A DNA stretch of 64,000 bases, taken from positions 22,629,821-22,693,820 of the forward strand of contig CM067081.1 of the NCBI GenBank assembly GCA_034008185.1. The letters run 5' to 3'. Shown here in pieces: positions 29,078 to 39,804 of the stretch. A program made the position numbers and the translations under genes. Numbering within the stretch: the stretch's first letter is position 1; the number at the start of each line of letters is the position of its first letter. This DNA comes from Gorsachius magnificus. Taxonomy: Eukaryota > Chordata > Aves > Pelecaniformes > Ardeidae. Below the pieces are notes generated by a model that was given only the letters and a program-made list of their open reading frames with translations, was not told the origin of the DNA and ran no database searches.

Positions 29078-29508
29078 GGCCTTGCAAAGTCAGTACAAAG
29101 CCTGTGGCCTCCTACCAGCAGTGGTGTTCCTGGGCTACAGGACTGGAGTAATGGCATGCAAGTTCTGCTTGTCCAACTCTGCTGTCTTAAAAAAACCCCG
29201 CAACAGACTCTCTTGGTCTTAAAACAAATCTTTGTGTTGTGGTGCTTTGCCCTTGTTTACGTGCACAGGATCAAAATCAGCATAGTGCAAATGATGCGCT
29301 GAGATACGTGGGAGGTATCTGTCACTTACCACGACATTTTAAAAAAGGTCAAAAAGCCAGTGCTTGCTATTTTTAGATTCATAGAGGAAGCTGCCTCCAG
29401 ATCCAGAAAGAGTGCTTAGCATCACTCAGCTTAAGAAAATACATTAAATCATTTATGGATCTTCTTCGCAGAGACACTGTATCTCTACAGACTGCTATGG
29501 GACATGAC

Positions 29509-29534
29509 CATTAATACATGAACATGTATTAATG
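29509..29534. repeat. Perfect inverted repeat (12-bp arms, 2-nt spacer)
   Basis: Arms CATTAATACATG and CATGTATTAATG are exact reverse complements separated by AA. It is AT-rich and intergenic, with no function apparent. Confidence 0.9.
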
Positions 29535-29799
29535 CATGTGTGGCCCACCTGTAACCTCTTAAAGGATCCGGTAGTCTCCTACACTTTCTAGCATGGAAGG
29601 GGCTTCACTCAACAGTGCACAGCTCTTGCGGTTAACCATAGCCCATAGATTTAAGCTGAAGGTGGAAAAAAATTATGCTGAATTGCACATGCAACGGGTG
29701 CATGGGAGATGGGTGGCAAGGTGGAGGAAGTGCAGTGGTGGAGAAAAAGGTCAAAGGGTGGGAAATATAGGCATCTTAATTTTTCAAGTCGCATTCAAA

Positions 29800-30114
29800 G
29801 CTTGTTCGAGGCTATACAGTTCTTTACTGGAAAGACAGGAAAGACATTACAAGGGGTAATGAATTTAAACTAAAACAGGGTAGATTTAGACTCGATGTAA
29901 GGAAGAAATTCTTTACCATGAGGGTGGTGAAACACTGGAATGGGTTGCCCAAGAGAGGTGGTGGAGGCCCCATCCCTGGAAAATTCAAGGCCAGGTTGGA
30001 TGGGGCTCTGAGCAACCTGATCTAGTTAGTAGTGTCCCTGCTCACTGCAGGGGGGTTGGACTAGATGACCTCTAGGGTCCCTTCCAACCCAAAACGTTCT
30101 ATGATTCTATGATT
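29800..30114 (+). mobile_element. CR1 LINE 3' end
   Basis: A 5'-truncated CR1. Recognisable ORF2 3' sequence includes GGGTAGATTTAGACTCGATG (encoding the typical RFRLDxRK), AAGAAATTCTTTACCATGAG and TGGAATGGGTTGCCCAAG. These are followed by CTGCAGGGGGGTTGGACTAG, the typical 3' UTR, and terminal octamers ending at about 30,114. The frame is broken by small indels, so it is older than the copy at 7.1 kb. The 5' border is approximate. Confidence 0.93.
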
Positions 30115-31199
30115 CCTCTTATTTCCAGTGGAAATTTTCCATCCAATGGAAAATAATCAGCACCAAGCACATCAAGGTTTTCCAGATGACTTTTGAATAA
30201 TGACACATGTAAATAAAATTATAGTGAGTAGAATAATCACATTGATATGTTGGAAACTGAAAGTGGTACTCATTTTGTAGCAGGAGGTTTTCTGTGATTT
30301 GCCTGAAAAATACTGGAAAACTGAAAAATACTGAGCCCTTTCTGTATTAACACTAACAGGATCAGTGAAACTAAATAAAGAAAAATAATGTAATTTTTTC
30401 TAGTATACTCCAGACTAAGTACTTATTATAACAACTGTTGGGGGTTCTTCTACAAGCTAATTCAGGAAACAAATATCAGCGTTATTCCTCTACCAGAATA
30501 ATTCCAAGTTTGTATGCTGTTAAATATACATTCAAAATACAGTAAGCTAAATCAGAGCGACTCATTTCCTTCCACAGAAGGAATTCATCAGGCTGGCAAT
30601 TGATGGAAAACTGTGTGTAGAACAACCCTTACAAATGCTTTGCACAGGGAGGACATATGGTACAGTAGACCATAGCTTAGACCTTCCCTCAGCTGATGCT
30701 CAGCCAAGTTAATAGTTAACTAGTAATGAAGAAAAAATCGTGTCCTTAAGCGAGGAATAATAATACTGAAGAAATTAAAAACTAAATGAAGAAATGTTTA
30801 AGATGAGATTCATTTCCAGAATGTGAATAGTTCTCAAAATGCATGAGTTCTCAAAATTCACTCACTGTCTTGTCCCGCAGCTAGGTTGCTGGCTAATTTC
30901 AGTTCAGTATACAGCATAGCTGTGACTTGCACATTATTTACAATATTTAGATACCAGAAAAAATTAAAATGTCATGTGCAACATAGAATAAGTAAAAAAT
31001 AATTTTAAAACCACTGAAATAGGATTTAATGTAACAGGCATTTTGCATACTCTAGGAACCAGGACTCACGGCACACCTTGTTAACAGCGTTTTGGCTGAC
31101 TAGGATAAAAGGTGCGTTGCTCTCTGCCGTTCAAGAAACACGTCCAGCTCTGGTGCTGCAGCCAGGCGTCTTCCATTGCCGAGAGCCATTTACTGCAGG
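30115..31199. other. Intergenic DNA, nothing recognised
   Basis: AT-rich sequence between a CR1 copy and the CpG island at 31.2 kb. No ORF or repeat of note. Confidence 0.6.
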
Positions 31200-32600
31200 C
31201 TGGAAACCTGCTTCTTGGGCACCGGCCCCCAGGCAGCTTACAGGGAGGCGATATCATCCTCCCCCTCTCCCCGGGGCTGAGGAGGCAGAGGGACGGTGAA
31301 TTCTTTTGGGGTATCTGGAAAAGCAAAAGCCCTAACGGGGGACCCAGATGTCCTGGGCCACCGTGCCCCTGCCGCGGGGAGCGCCCTGTCGCCGCCCCTG
31401 GCGAACAGCAACGTGCGAGCTCCAGCACCTCGGAGAGCTCCCGCCGGCCGGGGCCGGGGCTGGGAGCGGGGCCAGGGCCGGGGCTGGCGGGGCTGGGAGC
31501 GGGGCCGGGGCCGGGGCCGGGGCCGGGGCCGAGGCCGGGGCCGGGGCCGGGGCTGGGGCTGGCGGGGCTGGGAGTGGGGCCGGGGCCGCGGCCGGAACTC
31601 CGCGTCCCGAGGCGCTGCCTCCTCCCGCCGAGGGCCCGGGGAGCGGGGCCAGGCTGCGGTTGGGGTTCATCCCCCCCGGCCGTGTGGTTTGCAGGGGGAG
31701 GGCGGCGAAGCGCTCCCGCCGGGGGCCCTGCCCGCGGCAGCCGCCGGCCTTCGGACGCTTTGTTCCGTGCCGTACCGCTGGGTGTCCGGTATGCGGGGGT
31801 TTGAGGACAGTGGAGGGCGGGAGGAGCCATCTGACCCCAGTCTGGTTTGTTACGCAGTTTGTTTCAGAAGTAGCGTTCATTTAAGGAGCTGCTCACCCAA
31901 TGCCAGCCCCAGGGAGCCTCTGCGTCCCCTCCCTCACACGGCCGCGCTGGCCCTGCCTTGCAACGCGCGGGGATCAGCAGAGCAGCAAGGGGACTTCTAT
32001 TTTTTTTTGTTTCCTCCCAATCTTTATTTTTTCGCCCTCCCCGTTAGAGGAAGTGGCGGCTGGGGGGGCGGGGGGGGGGGGGGGGAAGGAGGGCAGCGCG
32101 TCCCCCCGCTCCCCGGGGCTCACCCCGCACCCCACGCCGCGTTCCCGGCGCCGGCTCCCGGTTGTCTGGCGCCCTCTCCCGCTGCGCCCCGCGGCTTCGC
32201 CTCGGAAGCTGAAGGTTTAATCTTATTAATTAAGCAAGGCCAGGCAGCGCACAGGGCTGAGCCCCGGGCTCCTGCGGGTCCCCGGGCTCTGGGGCTCCGG
32301 CCGGGCTCTTGCTCCCAGCTTGCTGCTGCCTTGGACCATCCCTCGCCTTCGGATCTTTCTGCCTCCCACCCCGCGCTCCCCCCCCCCCCGCCCCCCATCC
32401 CCTCCGCCCCCTTCTTCTTGGAAGGTATCACAACACGGCGTTTTCTGGGGCTTGGGGAGTCCCGGATTGCATTGCCCTGGGGGCACCTCACAACCTGGTC
32501 CGTTTAGTGGGGCAGGAAAGGAGCTGCGGCTTGATCCGTGTGAGGGGCCAGAGCAGAGGGTGGGCACGGGGAATAGTGTGAGATGGGGCAGTGAGAGCAG
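31200..32600. promoter_or_regulatory. Orphan CpG island (possible promoter or enhancer)
   Basis: A 1.4 kb GC- and CpG-rich block between ATP8A2 and RNF6, as GC-rich as the promoters of the three genes. No exon with recognisable protein sequence is visible on either strand. It contains the GGGGCC repeat, a 16-G run at 32,070-32,085 and long C runs near 32,380. Overlapping ORFs (up to 403 codons on the plus strand) are low-complexity Gly/Arg/Pro/Ala products of the repeat. It may drive an unannotated non-coding RNA or an alternative upstream 5' exon; SHISA2 coding sequence was looked for and not seen. Edges by eye. Confidence 0.5.
31450..31590. repeat. GGGGCC hexanucleotide repeat within a larger GC minisatellite
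   Basis: At 31,501-31,530 there are five perfect GGGGCC units, then one GAGGCC, two more GGGGCC (31,537-31,548) and two GGGGCT. The flanks repeat the block GGGGCTGGCGGGGCTGGGAG on both sides (about 31,480 and 31,555), so the core sits in an imperfect longer-period tandem array. The G-strand is the plus strand and should form G-quadruplexes. Confidence 0.95.
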
Positions 32601-34439
32601 CGGGGAGGCCGGAGCCGTTGTCTGAGGTCCGGGTACAAGAGAAAAAAAAAAAGGGGGGGAGTCTGTGGGCTTGGAGATACCTTACAAAAAAAAAAGGGGG
32701 GGGGAGGGCTAGATTTTGGAAACCTTTTGCTGAAATAACCCCAAATTTGGGTTTTTACTTCAGTGCCACATCCAACAGAAAATTTCAAGAAAAGCAAATG
32801 AAGCAAATAGAATTTAAACAATCTAAATAGGAAGAAGGTCTCCGCTGGTGTGATATCAGGGGTAGCCCCCAACTGTTGTGTCTATATGATGATAAAGTAG
32901 CCCAACAAAAGGATGTGAATCCAGACATAATTCTAACTTAATCATTACACCATGATGCTTATATTTTTTCCATCCGATTACATGCTTTTTCCTGCAGAAT
33001 TCAGTTTACGTATGTGCATACACACACAAACACACACAGACATAACTTGCAGTGTTAGACAAAGAATAATATGATTCCTTATTCTCACCGTATGCATATT
33101 CAAGTTAACTGCTACCTGCTAACTGTATGCTCATACATACATTGGCATTTCCTTATTCTTTCAGTGTTTATATGTGCACCATTAACGTTGAATGAATGGA
33201 ATAAACCACATGTTAAATGTGTTTAAGAATCAGTAAAGGGAATAGTACTGGCAATGGAAGTGCTCTATTCATGCACCACTCACTCAGCTAAGGGCAAGAC
33301 CCCTGCATGAAAATAGCAACATGGTCTGCTTCCCTGGGCACGCATGCTCGAAGGGGAAGTGTTGAGCCTTTATTAATGTAGCTCAAACCTGTGCAAACTG
33401 CAAAAATAGCTTACAGGCCGTGTGAAGTATGTCAAGTGTTTGGCACCATAAAACTGATGTTGTGGAAGGAAATAAGGGAACAGGCCTAGATGAAGGCTTA
33501 ATACTAAAGATGTGACAGAAAGGTTCAAGATAAAAAATAAAGTGCTTTTCTTGGAAGCAGGAGTAAGTGATAGACTATATCTGTCACACTTCGCTCAGGA
33601 CAAGGACCCCAACTGTGTGTTGTAAATGCCTGAAGTTAGGCCTTTATAAAGGACTGCTTAAAATAACAGGACACAGCGATCCCACATATCCCATTGTAGC
33701 CGTTCAACCTGTAGAAGAAAATGAAAGCTGTGTTTGTTTTGTTTTATTGTGTGTCTATTTCATTCTTGCACTTCAGGCAATTTACATCACACTAAAGACA
33801 AATTTAGTGGTGGGATAAACACCTTCTGGTGTATGTGGGAATGCCAAGGAGCAACTGGCACCGAGCTGGTATTTGGTGAACCTGCTCCAGGTCTCATTTA
33901 GACTGAAGTCCTAGTGTAAGCCCAGGGAAAGAAAGGAAATGGGAGAAATTTTGCTTTGAGTTGCCTTGTGCTGCCAAAAGGTGGACTAACCCGGTTCCTG
34001 CTGCAGACGAGCGCAGGTGGAAGGAAGGCTGCAGGATGCCGGGCAGTACTTGCCTGCTGTTGACGGTTTCTGCACATAGGCTGAACTCAGATGAGCTGCA
34101 TGGCATCTCAGGAGAGCAAATGCTCCATTTCACTTTAAAGGCTCATCCCTGAGTGCTGCACTACCCATTTCTTTTGTCGTGTTATGCTGCTCTGATTAAA
34201 GCTGGGTGTGCACAGCTCCATTGTTATAGCCACTGGATAATGTTAATGCAGAGCTTTCTGCCATTTGCCCCCTCTAACCCTTAAAATCCTGCAGGCTGCA
34301 ATGACGTGTGGTAAGTGCACTCAAAAGGAGAGTCAGGTCTCAAAGTCTTTTCAGGAACCGGTAAATCCTCCAAACCCTAGATCAACGTCATGTTAAATTT
34401 TGTCTTTAATGTCTTAAATTTTGATGAGGAAACTGGCAA
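32601..34439. other. Intergenic DNA with paired A-tract/G-tract blocks
   Basis: Two similar purine blocks occur at 32,642-32,659 (A11 G7) and 32,686-32,704 (A10 G9). A short CA-rich stretch lies at about 33,020-33,045. No gene is recognised. Confidence 0.6.
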
Positions 34440-34860
34440 GAATACTCACCATCACTTGTGAAATGATAGTCCAGAAATCTCCTGAACTGTTTCTGCTCTG
34501 CTGCCTGGCTCTTCCACCAGATATCAGGGTGGTTTAAGTCCTCCATGAGGACCGGGGCCTGTGAACATGAAGCTTCTAATTTTCTGAAGAAGGCCCTATC
34601 TACTTCATTTTCCTGGTCAGGTGGTCTATAGCAGTACCTGCTAGAACACCAAGCTTGTTGGTCTGTCCACTGGTCCTGACCTGTGGGCTCTGAGCTGGCT
34701 CCTTACCCGCCCCAAGGCAGAGCTCATGCACACAAAGGGCAACTCCTGCCCATCGCCTTCCTTGCCTGTCCTTCCTAAAGGGCCCGTGTCCTTCCACTGC
34801 AGCACTCCAGTTCCCCATGCTGTGTGCACTGGTCTACAGGCACTTGAGTTGCTGATTTCC
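34440..34860 (-). mobile_element. CR1-like LINE internal fragment (endonuclease region)
   Basis: Read on the minus strand, about 34,625-34,520 resembles the CR1 ORF2 endonuclease region, where the family has a Y-R-P-P-D-Q-D stretch and then a G-D-F-N-H-P-D-I-C-W motif. Here TACTGCTATAGACCACCTGA and GACTTAAACCACCCTGATAT correspond to these. Sequence continuing downstream (towards 34,440) matches the usual W-K-S and R-R-F-L pattern. The frame is broken. The 34.7-34.86 kb part also looks repeat-derived, with less certainty. Recognition is from memory of the family, so borders are approximate. Confidence 0.6.
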
Positions 34861-35733
34861 CAGAGAAGGTGCGGCAGCTGTCCCCCCCATGTGGGCCTGT
34901 AGGCACATCCTTATTTGTGTGCACACACCTGGAGTGACCCTGCTTCAACTCTTCTGTTGATTAAGAGGTTTCTTCTGCCCACATCACCCTGCAGGCTCTG
35001 CTTACCGACCCGGTTCACTGCTTCCTCTTGTGGTTGTGGGTTGTCGGTTGTCGTGTCCCTCCCCGCATCACTCCTAGCTGGCCTGGTGGTCAGGTTGGTT
35101 TCCTCACCAGGCTGGTTTGGCTCTGATCAGTCACTTGGTAGTTACAACATGACTGCACAGGCTTACTTCAGCAGGAGCTTGGGCTCGGGGAAACAGCATC
35201 TGCTTTTAAAGATAGAAGAGTTATTTCCCATCAAGGCAGAAGTATGAAGTGGCAGGACATAACCTGCTATAATTTACCATCTCCTTTCATACTTCCAAAT
35301 TTGCGCATGTTGCTAATTGTCATGTCAGTAACTCCAGAAAACTGTCCTCTCGCACATGCCTCTGATTCCCTTATGTATTTACACATTTATTTTTCATACT
35401 AATTAACAGTCAGCCTTATATTAATAGAACTAGGCTGTGCAGATCTGCTTGGCTGTACAAATTCAGCCATGTTTATGTCAGATCTAAGCCAAACCTTACT
35501 GTCGTACTTATATTAACATAATTTAACCATGCCTGTGGCTTAGCAAGGTGCTTGATGCCAAAACCAGTCCGATAACCCATCCTGCATGTTCCAGTCAAGC
35601 TATCATATTTCATGTTCCATTTTCCATTTAGCTATTGTTTTTAGATGAAAAGGCTACATTTATAATTCAGTTGTATATCAGACAACAAAACACCTAGTTA
35701 CCTAATTTCCTCCTTGTATTTCTAAAAACCTGC

Positions 35734-35800
35734 AAACATGAAAGACATTGAGGTGCTGGAGCATGTCCAAAGAAGAGCAAGGAAGCTGGTGAAGGGTGTT
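35734..35800 (+). mobile_element. Short CR1 LINE fragment
   Basis: AAAGACATTGAGGTGCTGGA, GCATGTCCAAAGAAGAGCAA and GGAAGCTGGTGAAGGGT match the CR1 ORF2 segment encoding the [13 protein letters not shown] pattern. The same segment is seen in the copies at 7.3 and 37.2 kb. Only about 65 bp are recognisable. Confidence 0.85.
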
Positions 35801-36879
35801 GTACACCTTGATTCACAGTTCTCTGGTGTTGCTTTTCTGGTTTGTGGTGGAGTATCAAGCAAATATTGCTGTTACGATACGAATATGTCACCAAACCAGT
35901 GTGATCCCCTTGTACTAGTTTTGGAGCTATTCCGGGACATTCTGTGTTCAAGAAACCCTGAAAGCGAGACTATGAAAAGCAGGAGGAGTGATGACCCTGT
36001 TATCCCAAATCTCTCCCCCTTTCTCGACATGTACATGACTCACATGAAATTTTCAGTAGTGCCAGAGGGAAGTACTTTACGGAAACAGTCTGTTCCTAAG
36101 ATGAAAGAGTGAAAAAAAGCTTGGAAATGGCTACAGGTGTACAAAAAGATCTAATGAACACAGACAGGAAGGTAAAAGAAGTTGGAAAGAGTCTGAGGAA
36201 CGTAATGAAATTAAAACACTTCTGCGCAGTTTGCAGTTATTTATTAACACAGGACTCCATTTCTACATCATATATTATTAAAGAAGAGACTATTAGAGAG
36301 GCATACAGGGTCATAATATCAGCTAGAAAGTCACTGATAGCATCACACATGTAAGAAATGGAAAAACCTATTAACTCAGCCTGACAGTTCTCTGCATCTT
36401 TTCAGGGGCCCAGTCCAATCCAGCTCTCTGGGTCATTTTCCGCATTAGGGCTTTCTAGAGAGGTTCTGGGTTAGTGCTGCCAGTTGACCTGAATTCAGTA
36501 TTTCAGTTGAAATAAATTGTTATTTTTAAAACTTCTACCCACATTTTTCTATTTATTACCATAGAAATAAATTACTTTTCTTAATGTCACCAGTAAAAGT
36601 AATTTAACATGTCACTTACTCCTTCCAGAGATAAAGCTAGCCTGATGCCAGCACCAATAGCTGTGCACCCTGGAGCAGGAGATGACCAGTAGGAAACGTT
36701 TGTTGGAGATCAACCAAAGATGGCTTAGAGGACATTTCCTTGAGTTTGAGGATATAACTCTGTTAATCTTTAACATTACTTTAATTTTAGCTTTCTTTCA
36801 TGCCATACAATCATGTTTATGCAAGCTACATCTTATTAAATACCTGAATGGAAGACAGTCAGATGGAGAAATAGATGCT
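35801..36879. other. Intergenic DNA, nothing recognised
   Basis: Sequence between two CR1 pieces. It has small ORFs without recognisable domains. Confidence 0.55.
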
Positions 36880-37679
36880 GGACAGGCTGGATTGATGGGC
36901 CAAGGCCAATTGTATGAGGTACAACAAGTCCAAGTGTCAGGTCCTGCACTTAGGTCACAACAACCCCATGCAATGCTACAGGTTTGGGGAAGAGTGGCTG
37001 GAAAGCTGCCCGGCAGAAAAAGACCTGGGGGTGTTGGTCAACAAGCCAACCAGCCAGGCTGAATATGGCCAAGAAGGCCAACAGCATCCTGGCTTGTGTC
37101 AGGAATAGTGTGGCAAGCAGGACCAGGGAAGTGATCGTGACCCTGTACTCAGCACTGGTGAGGCCACACCTCAAATACTGTGTTCAGTTTTGGGTCCCTC
37201 ACGACAAGAAGGACATTGAGGTGCTGGAACATGTCCACAGAAGGGCAACGAAGCTGGTGAGGGATCTGGAGCACAAGTCTGATGAGGAGCAGGTGAGGGA
37301 ACTGGGGTTGTTTAGCCTGGAGAAGAGGAGGCTGAGGGGAGACCTTGTCACCCTCTACAACTACCCAACAGGAGGGTGTAGCGAGGAGGGTGTTGGTCTC
37401 TTCTCCCAAGTAACAAGTGACAGGACGAAAGGAAATGGCCTCAAGTTGCACCAGGTGAGGTTTAGATTGGATATTAGGAAAAAACCAAAAGAGTTGTCAG
37501 GCACTGGAAGGGGCTGCCCAGGAAGGTGGTCGAGTCCTCATCCCTGGAGGTACTTAAAAGACAGGTATGTGTGGTGCTTGGGGACATGGCTTAGTGGTGG
37601 ACTTGGCAGTGTTAGGTTAACGGTTGGACTCGATCTTAAAGGCCTTTTCCAACCTAAATGATTCTATGATTCTATGATC
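36880..37679 (+). mobile_element. CR1 LINE, 3' end with largely open ORF2 segment
   Basis: About 800 bp of CR1. It starts in ORF2 sequence encoding the [13 protein letters not shown] pattern (about 36,916-36,954). It continues through [20 protein letters not shown] and [13 protein letters not shown], and ends with the 3' UTR and ATTCTATG octamers at 37,679. Compared with usual CR1 copies, a short deletion near 37,060 fuses A-E-Y to the M-A-K-K-A-N segment and changes frame. A second deletion near 37,480 removes the N-F-F stretch of the usual R-K-N-F-F motif. It is therefore non-functional but relatively young. Confidence 0.95.
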
Positions 37680-39804
37680 ACATACTCATTTAAAAAAAAA
37701 GAAAAAAAAAGAAATAAAATCTCTAAGCACAGAGCAGATCCTTCTCTCACAAAAGTACTGAGAAAATTACCGTGAACAATAAGCATCACGAAATAACTCA
37801 TCAAGAAGTAGATACTTCCTTTAAGGATAGGAATTTAAAAGCGTGGAGTAAAAAAGACTCCAAGGCATGTAACAAAAGAAAACGAAAGATTTGCTAGCAG
37901 CTCAGTAAGTGAACCTGTCCTACTCAGTGCTCTGAGAGAGGCCACCTTCACAGGGAGAGTACTGGCATGGAGAGGCACTAGAGAGCTGACCTCAGGGGCT
38001 GCAGGCAACCTTCATTCCCACATTTCCTAGCTTTGCCGTACTCAAATTCACAACTGCAGCAACATTTTGTTTCCGCACAGATGTGCGAGTGCTCAGCTAT
38101 CTTCTCCCTTGTGCTGTGCACCAGTGCCACCAGTGGTGGTCTGGCTCTGTTTGAAGAGGTTCTTCACCCCAACCTAAGAGCACCCTATTCCCTTGACTGT
38201 AGTTAACTAGAAGGCTTCAAGTCTTTTATATCCAATAAATGTCAAGTCATTATTTATTTTATGTAGTCTTTTATAAGATCTTCCCTGTATTTTAACCTTC
38301 ACAATAAGATGAATCATCAAGCTGCAAAAAACTCTGGCCACCCAGAGTTCCGTAGAATTGGATGCAGCCTCCCTTTGCTATGAGAGACACGAAAGCTCCA
38401 GACTTGCTCCCTGCAAGCCTGCAACCTGCCAAGTAAGCACTCTCAGTCCATGCCAGAAGAGGATTATCCTTGCTTTGACTAGATAGACATGTCCGTCCTG
38501 CCAATGAAAATCTTCTTCCACCTTCTGCACTGCTGGGAGCTGGCACGGTTGCTCCTGCCAACAAGTGCTGCTTCGTTTTGAAGTGGTAACAGTCAAACTG
38601 CCTGCTCAGCAAACTGAACAGCTGTCTCCACCCACAGAGATGTACCTCCCTGACCCTGCTCTAATCGCGCTGACACCGGCTACAGCCAAAGACGTGGCAC
38701 CATGGGTGAGTGGCACAGACATCATCTCTCCATCAGTGGGAACCATAAGGACCTGCTGGGGCCTGGCTACACCCCCATGCCGCTGCCGTGGTCTTGCTGC
38801 TGCTGTAACCTGTACTTGCTGGAAGAAAGCCACCAGAAAAATACCCATCTATGCTATGTGTATGCCTTCTGTTGTGCAAACTCTGGGCAGTAAAGCCTTG
38901 AGCTGAGCCTACTACGAATCCCAAAAGCTTCTTGTAGCCAAGGCAGGTTCTGACTCTTCCAGATCAAAGGGGACTATGAAAAATAAAACCCCAATTGCCC
39001 CATCTGGCCATTTACTCAGCTGCAACTACGGAGCGTACAACCAAATCTTCAGGTGTTTAATATCTCTGAGTCTAAACTGAAACCAAGCACTAATGTTGCA
39101 TTGGGTTTCTAGGCAAGAGATGAGGAAATAGAGCCACAGAGCTGGACCAACTGGCCAGCCAGCTGGGCCCAGTACCACGCAAAAGCTTCTCTGACCCCTC
39201 CATCAACCCCACAGATTAAACAACAGCCTCTACCTTCACCCTTCGGACCCACGCAGTACACGTATGGACATGCACATCCTGTTGCCATTTACTTCAGCAG
39301 AACAGAAGCCTCCAGGACTCTCCCAAGAGCAACCCAATGCTGCATCTTCTGCAGGTGTCAGCCTGCCCTGCACCTCGCACTCCCACAGGTTCTACACCTA
39401 AACTCGGTCCCCAAAGCCGCTGACAAGAATCTCTCTCCTTCACCCTCCTGCCCAATACTTCCAGGGAGTTGCTCCCTGCTGCCGTGGGAAGGGCTGTTTG
39501 AGCTCCACTGTGGTACCAGTATCTTTCTCATGATTGTCTTGCCTCCCTGTCCCATGAACAGAGTGGAGGGTTTGACCCAGTCTAGGCCACCTTCCCAGCA
39601 CACCTGGGACTAGCCAGAGCTCAGCACTGTGAAGGGCTTTCTCCAGGCAGGCAGCTTTCCGCTGCAGGCCAGGTAAACCAATATATCGTAACACATACTT
39701 CCCAGCACACATTTTTATAGCAGCAAGAGCTAACTTCACGTTAATTGACATGTAGGAATTGCACAGGTGACCAAATAATCACACCACTTTAAATCACAAG
39801 CCTG
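37680..39804. other. Intergenic DNA, nothing recognised
   Basis: Starts with an A-rich tail after the CR1 copy. ORFs of 60-113 codons at 38.3-39.75 kb overlap on both strands without recognisable domains or splice context and are not called. Confidence 0.55.

Larger units (their letters stand above)
25701..29794. other. Intergenic DNA between ATP8A2 and the next CR1 copy
   Basis: No gene is recognised. Composition returns to ordinary intermediate GC. The only long ORF is at 28,274-29,077 (listed separately), and there is a perfect inverted repeat at 29,509-29,534. Short ORFs here have no recognisable domains. Confidence 0.6.

Noticed and set aside
31296..32507. 403-codon plus-strand ORF in the orphan CpG island (and overlapping ORFs on both strands)
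   Set aside because: Low-complexity Gly/Arg/Pro/Ala translation of the GGGGCC repeat and stop-poor GC-rich DNA; open in several frames at once and no domain.
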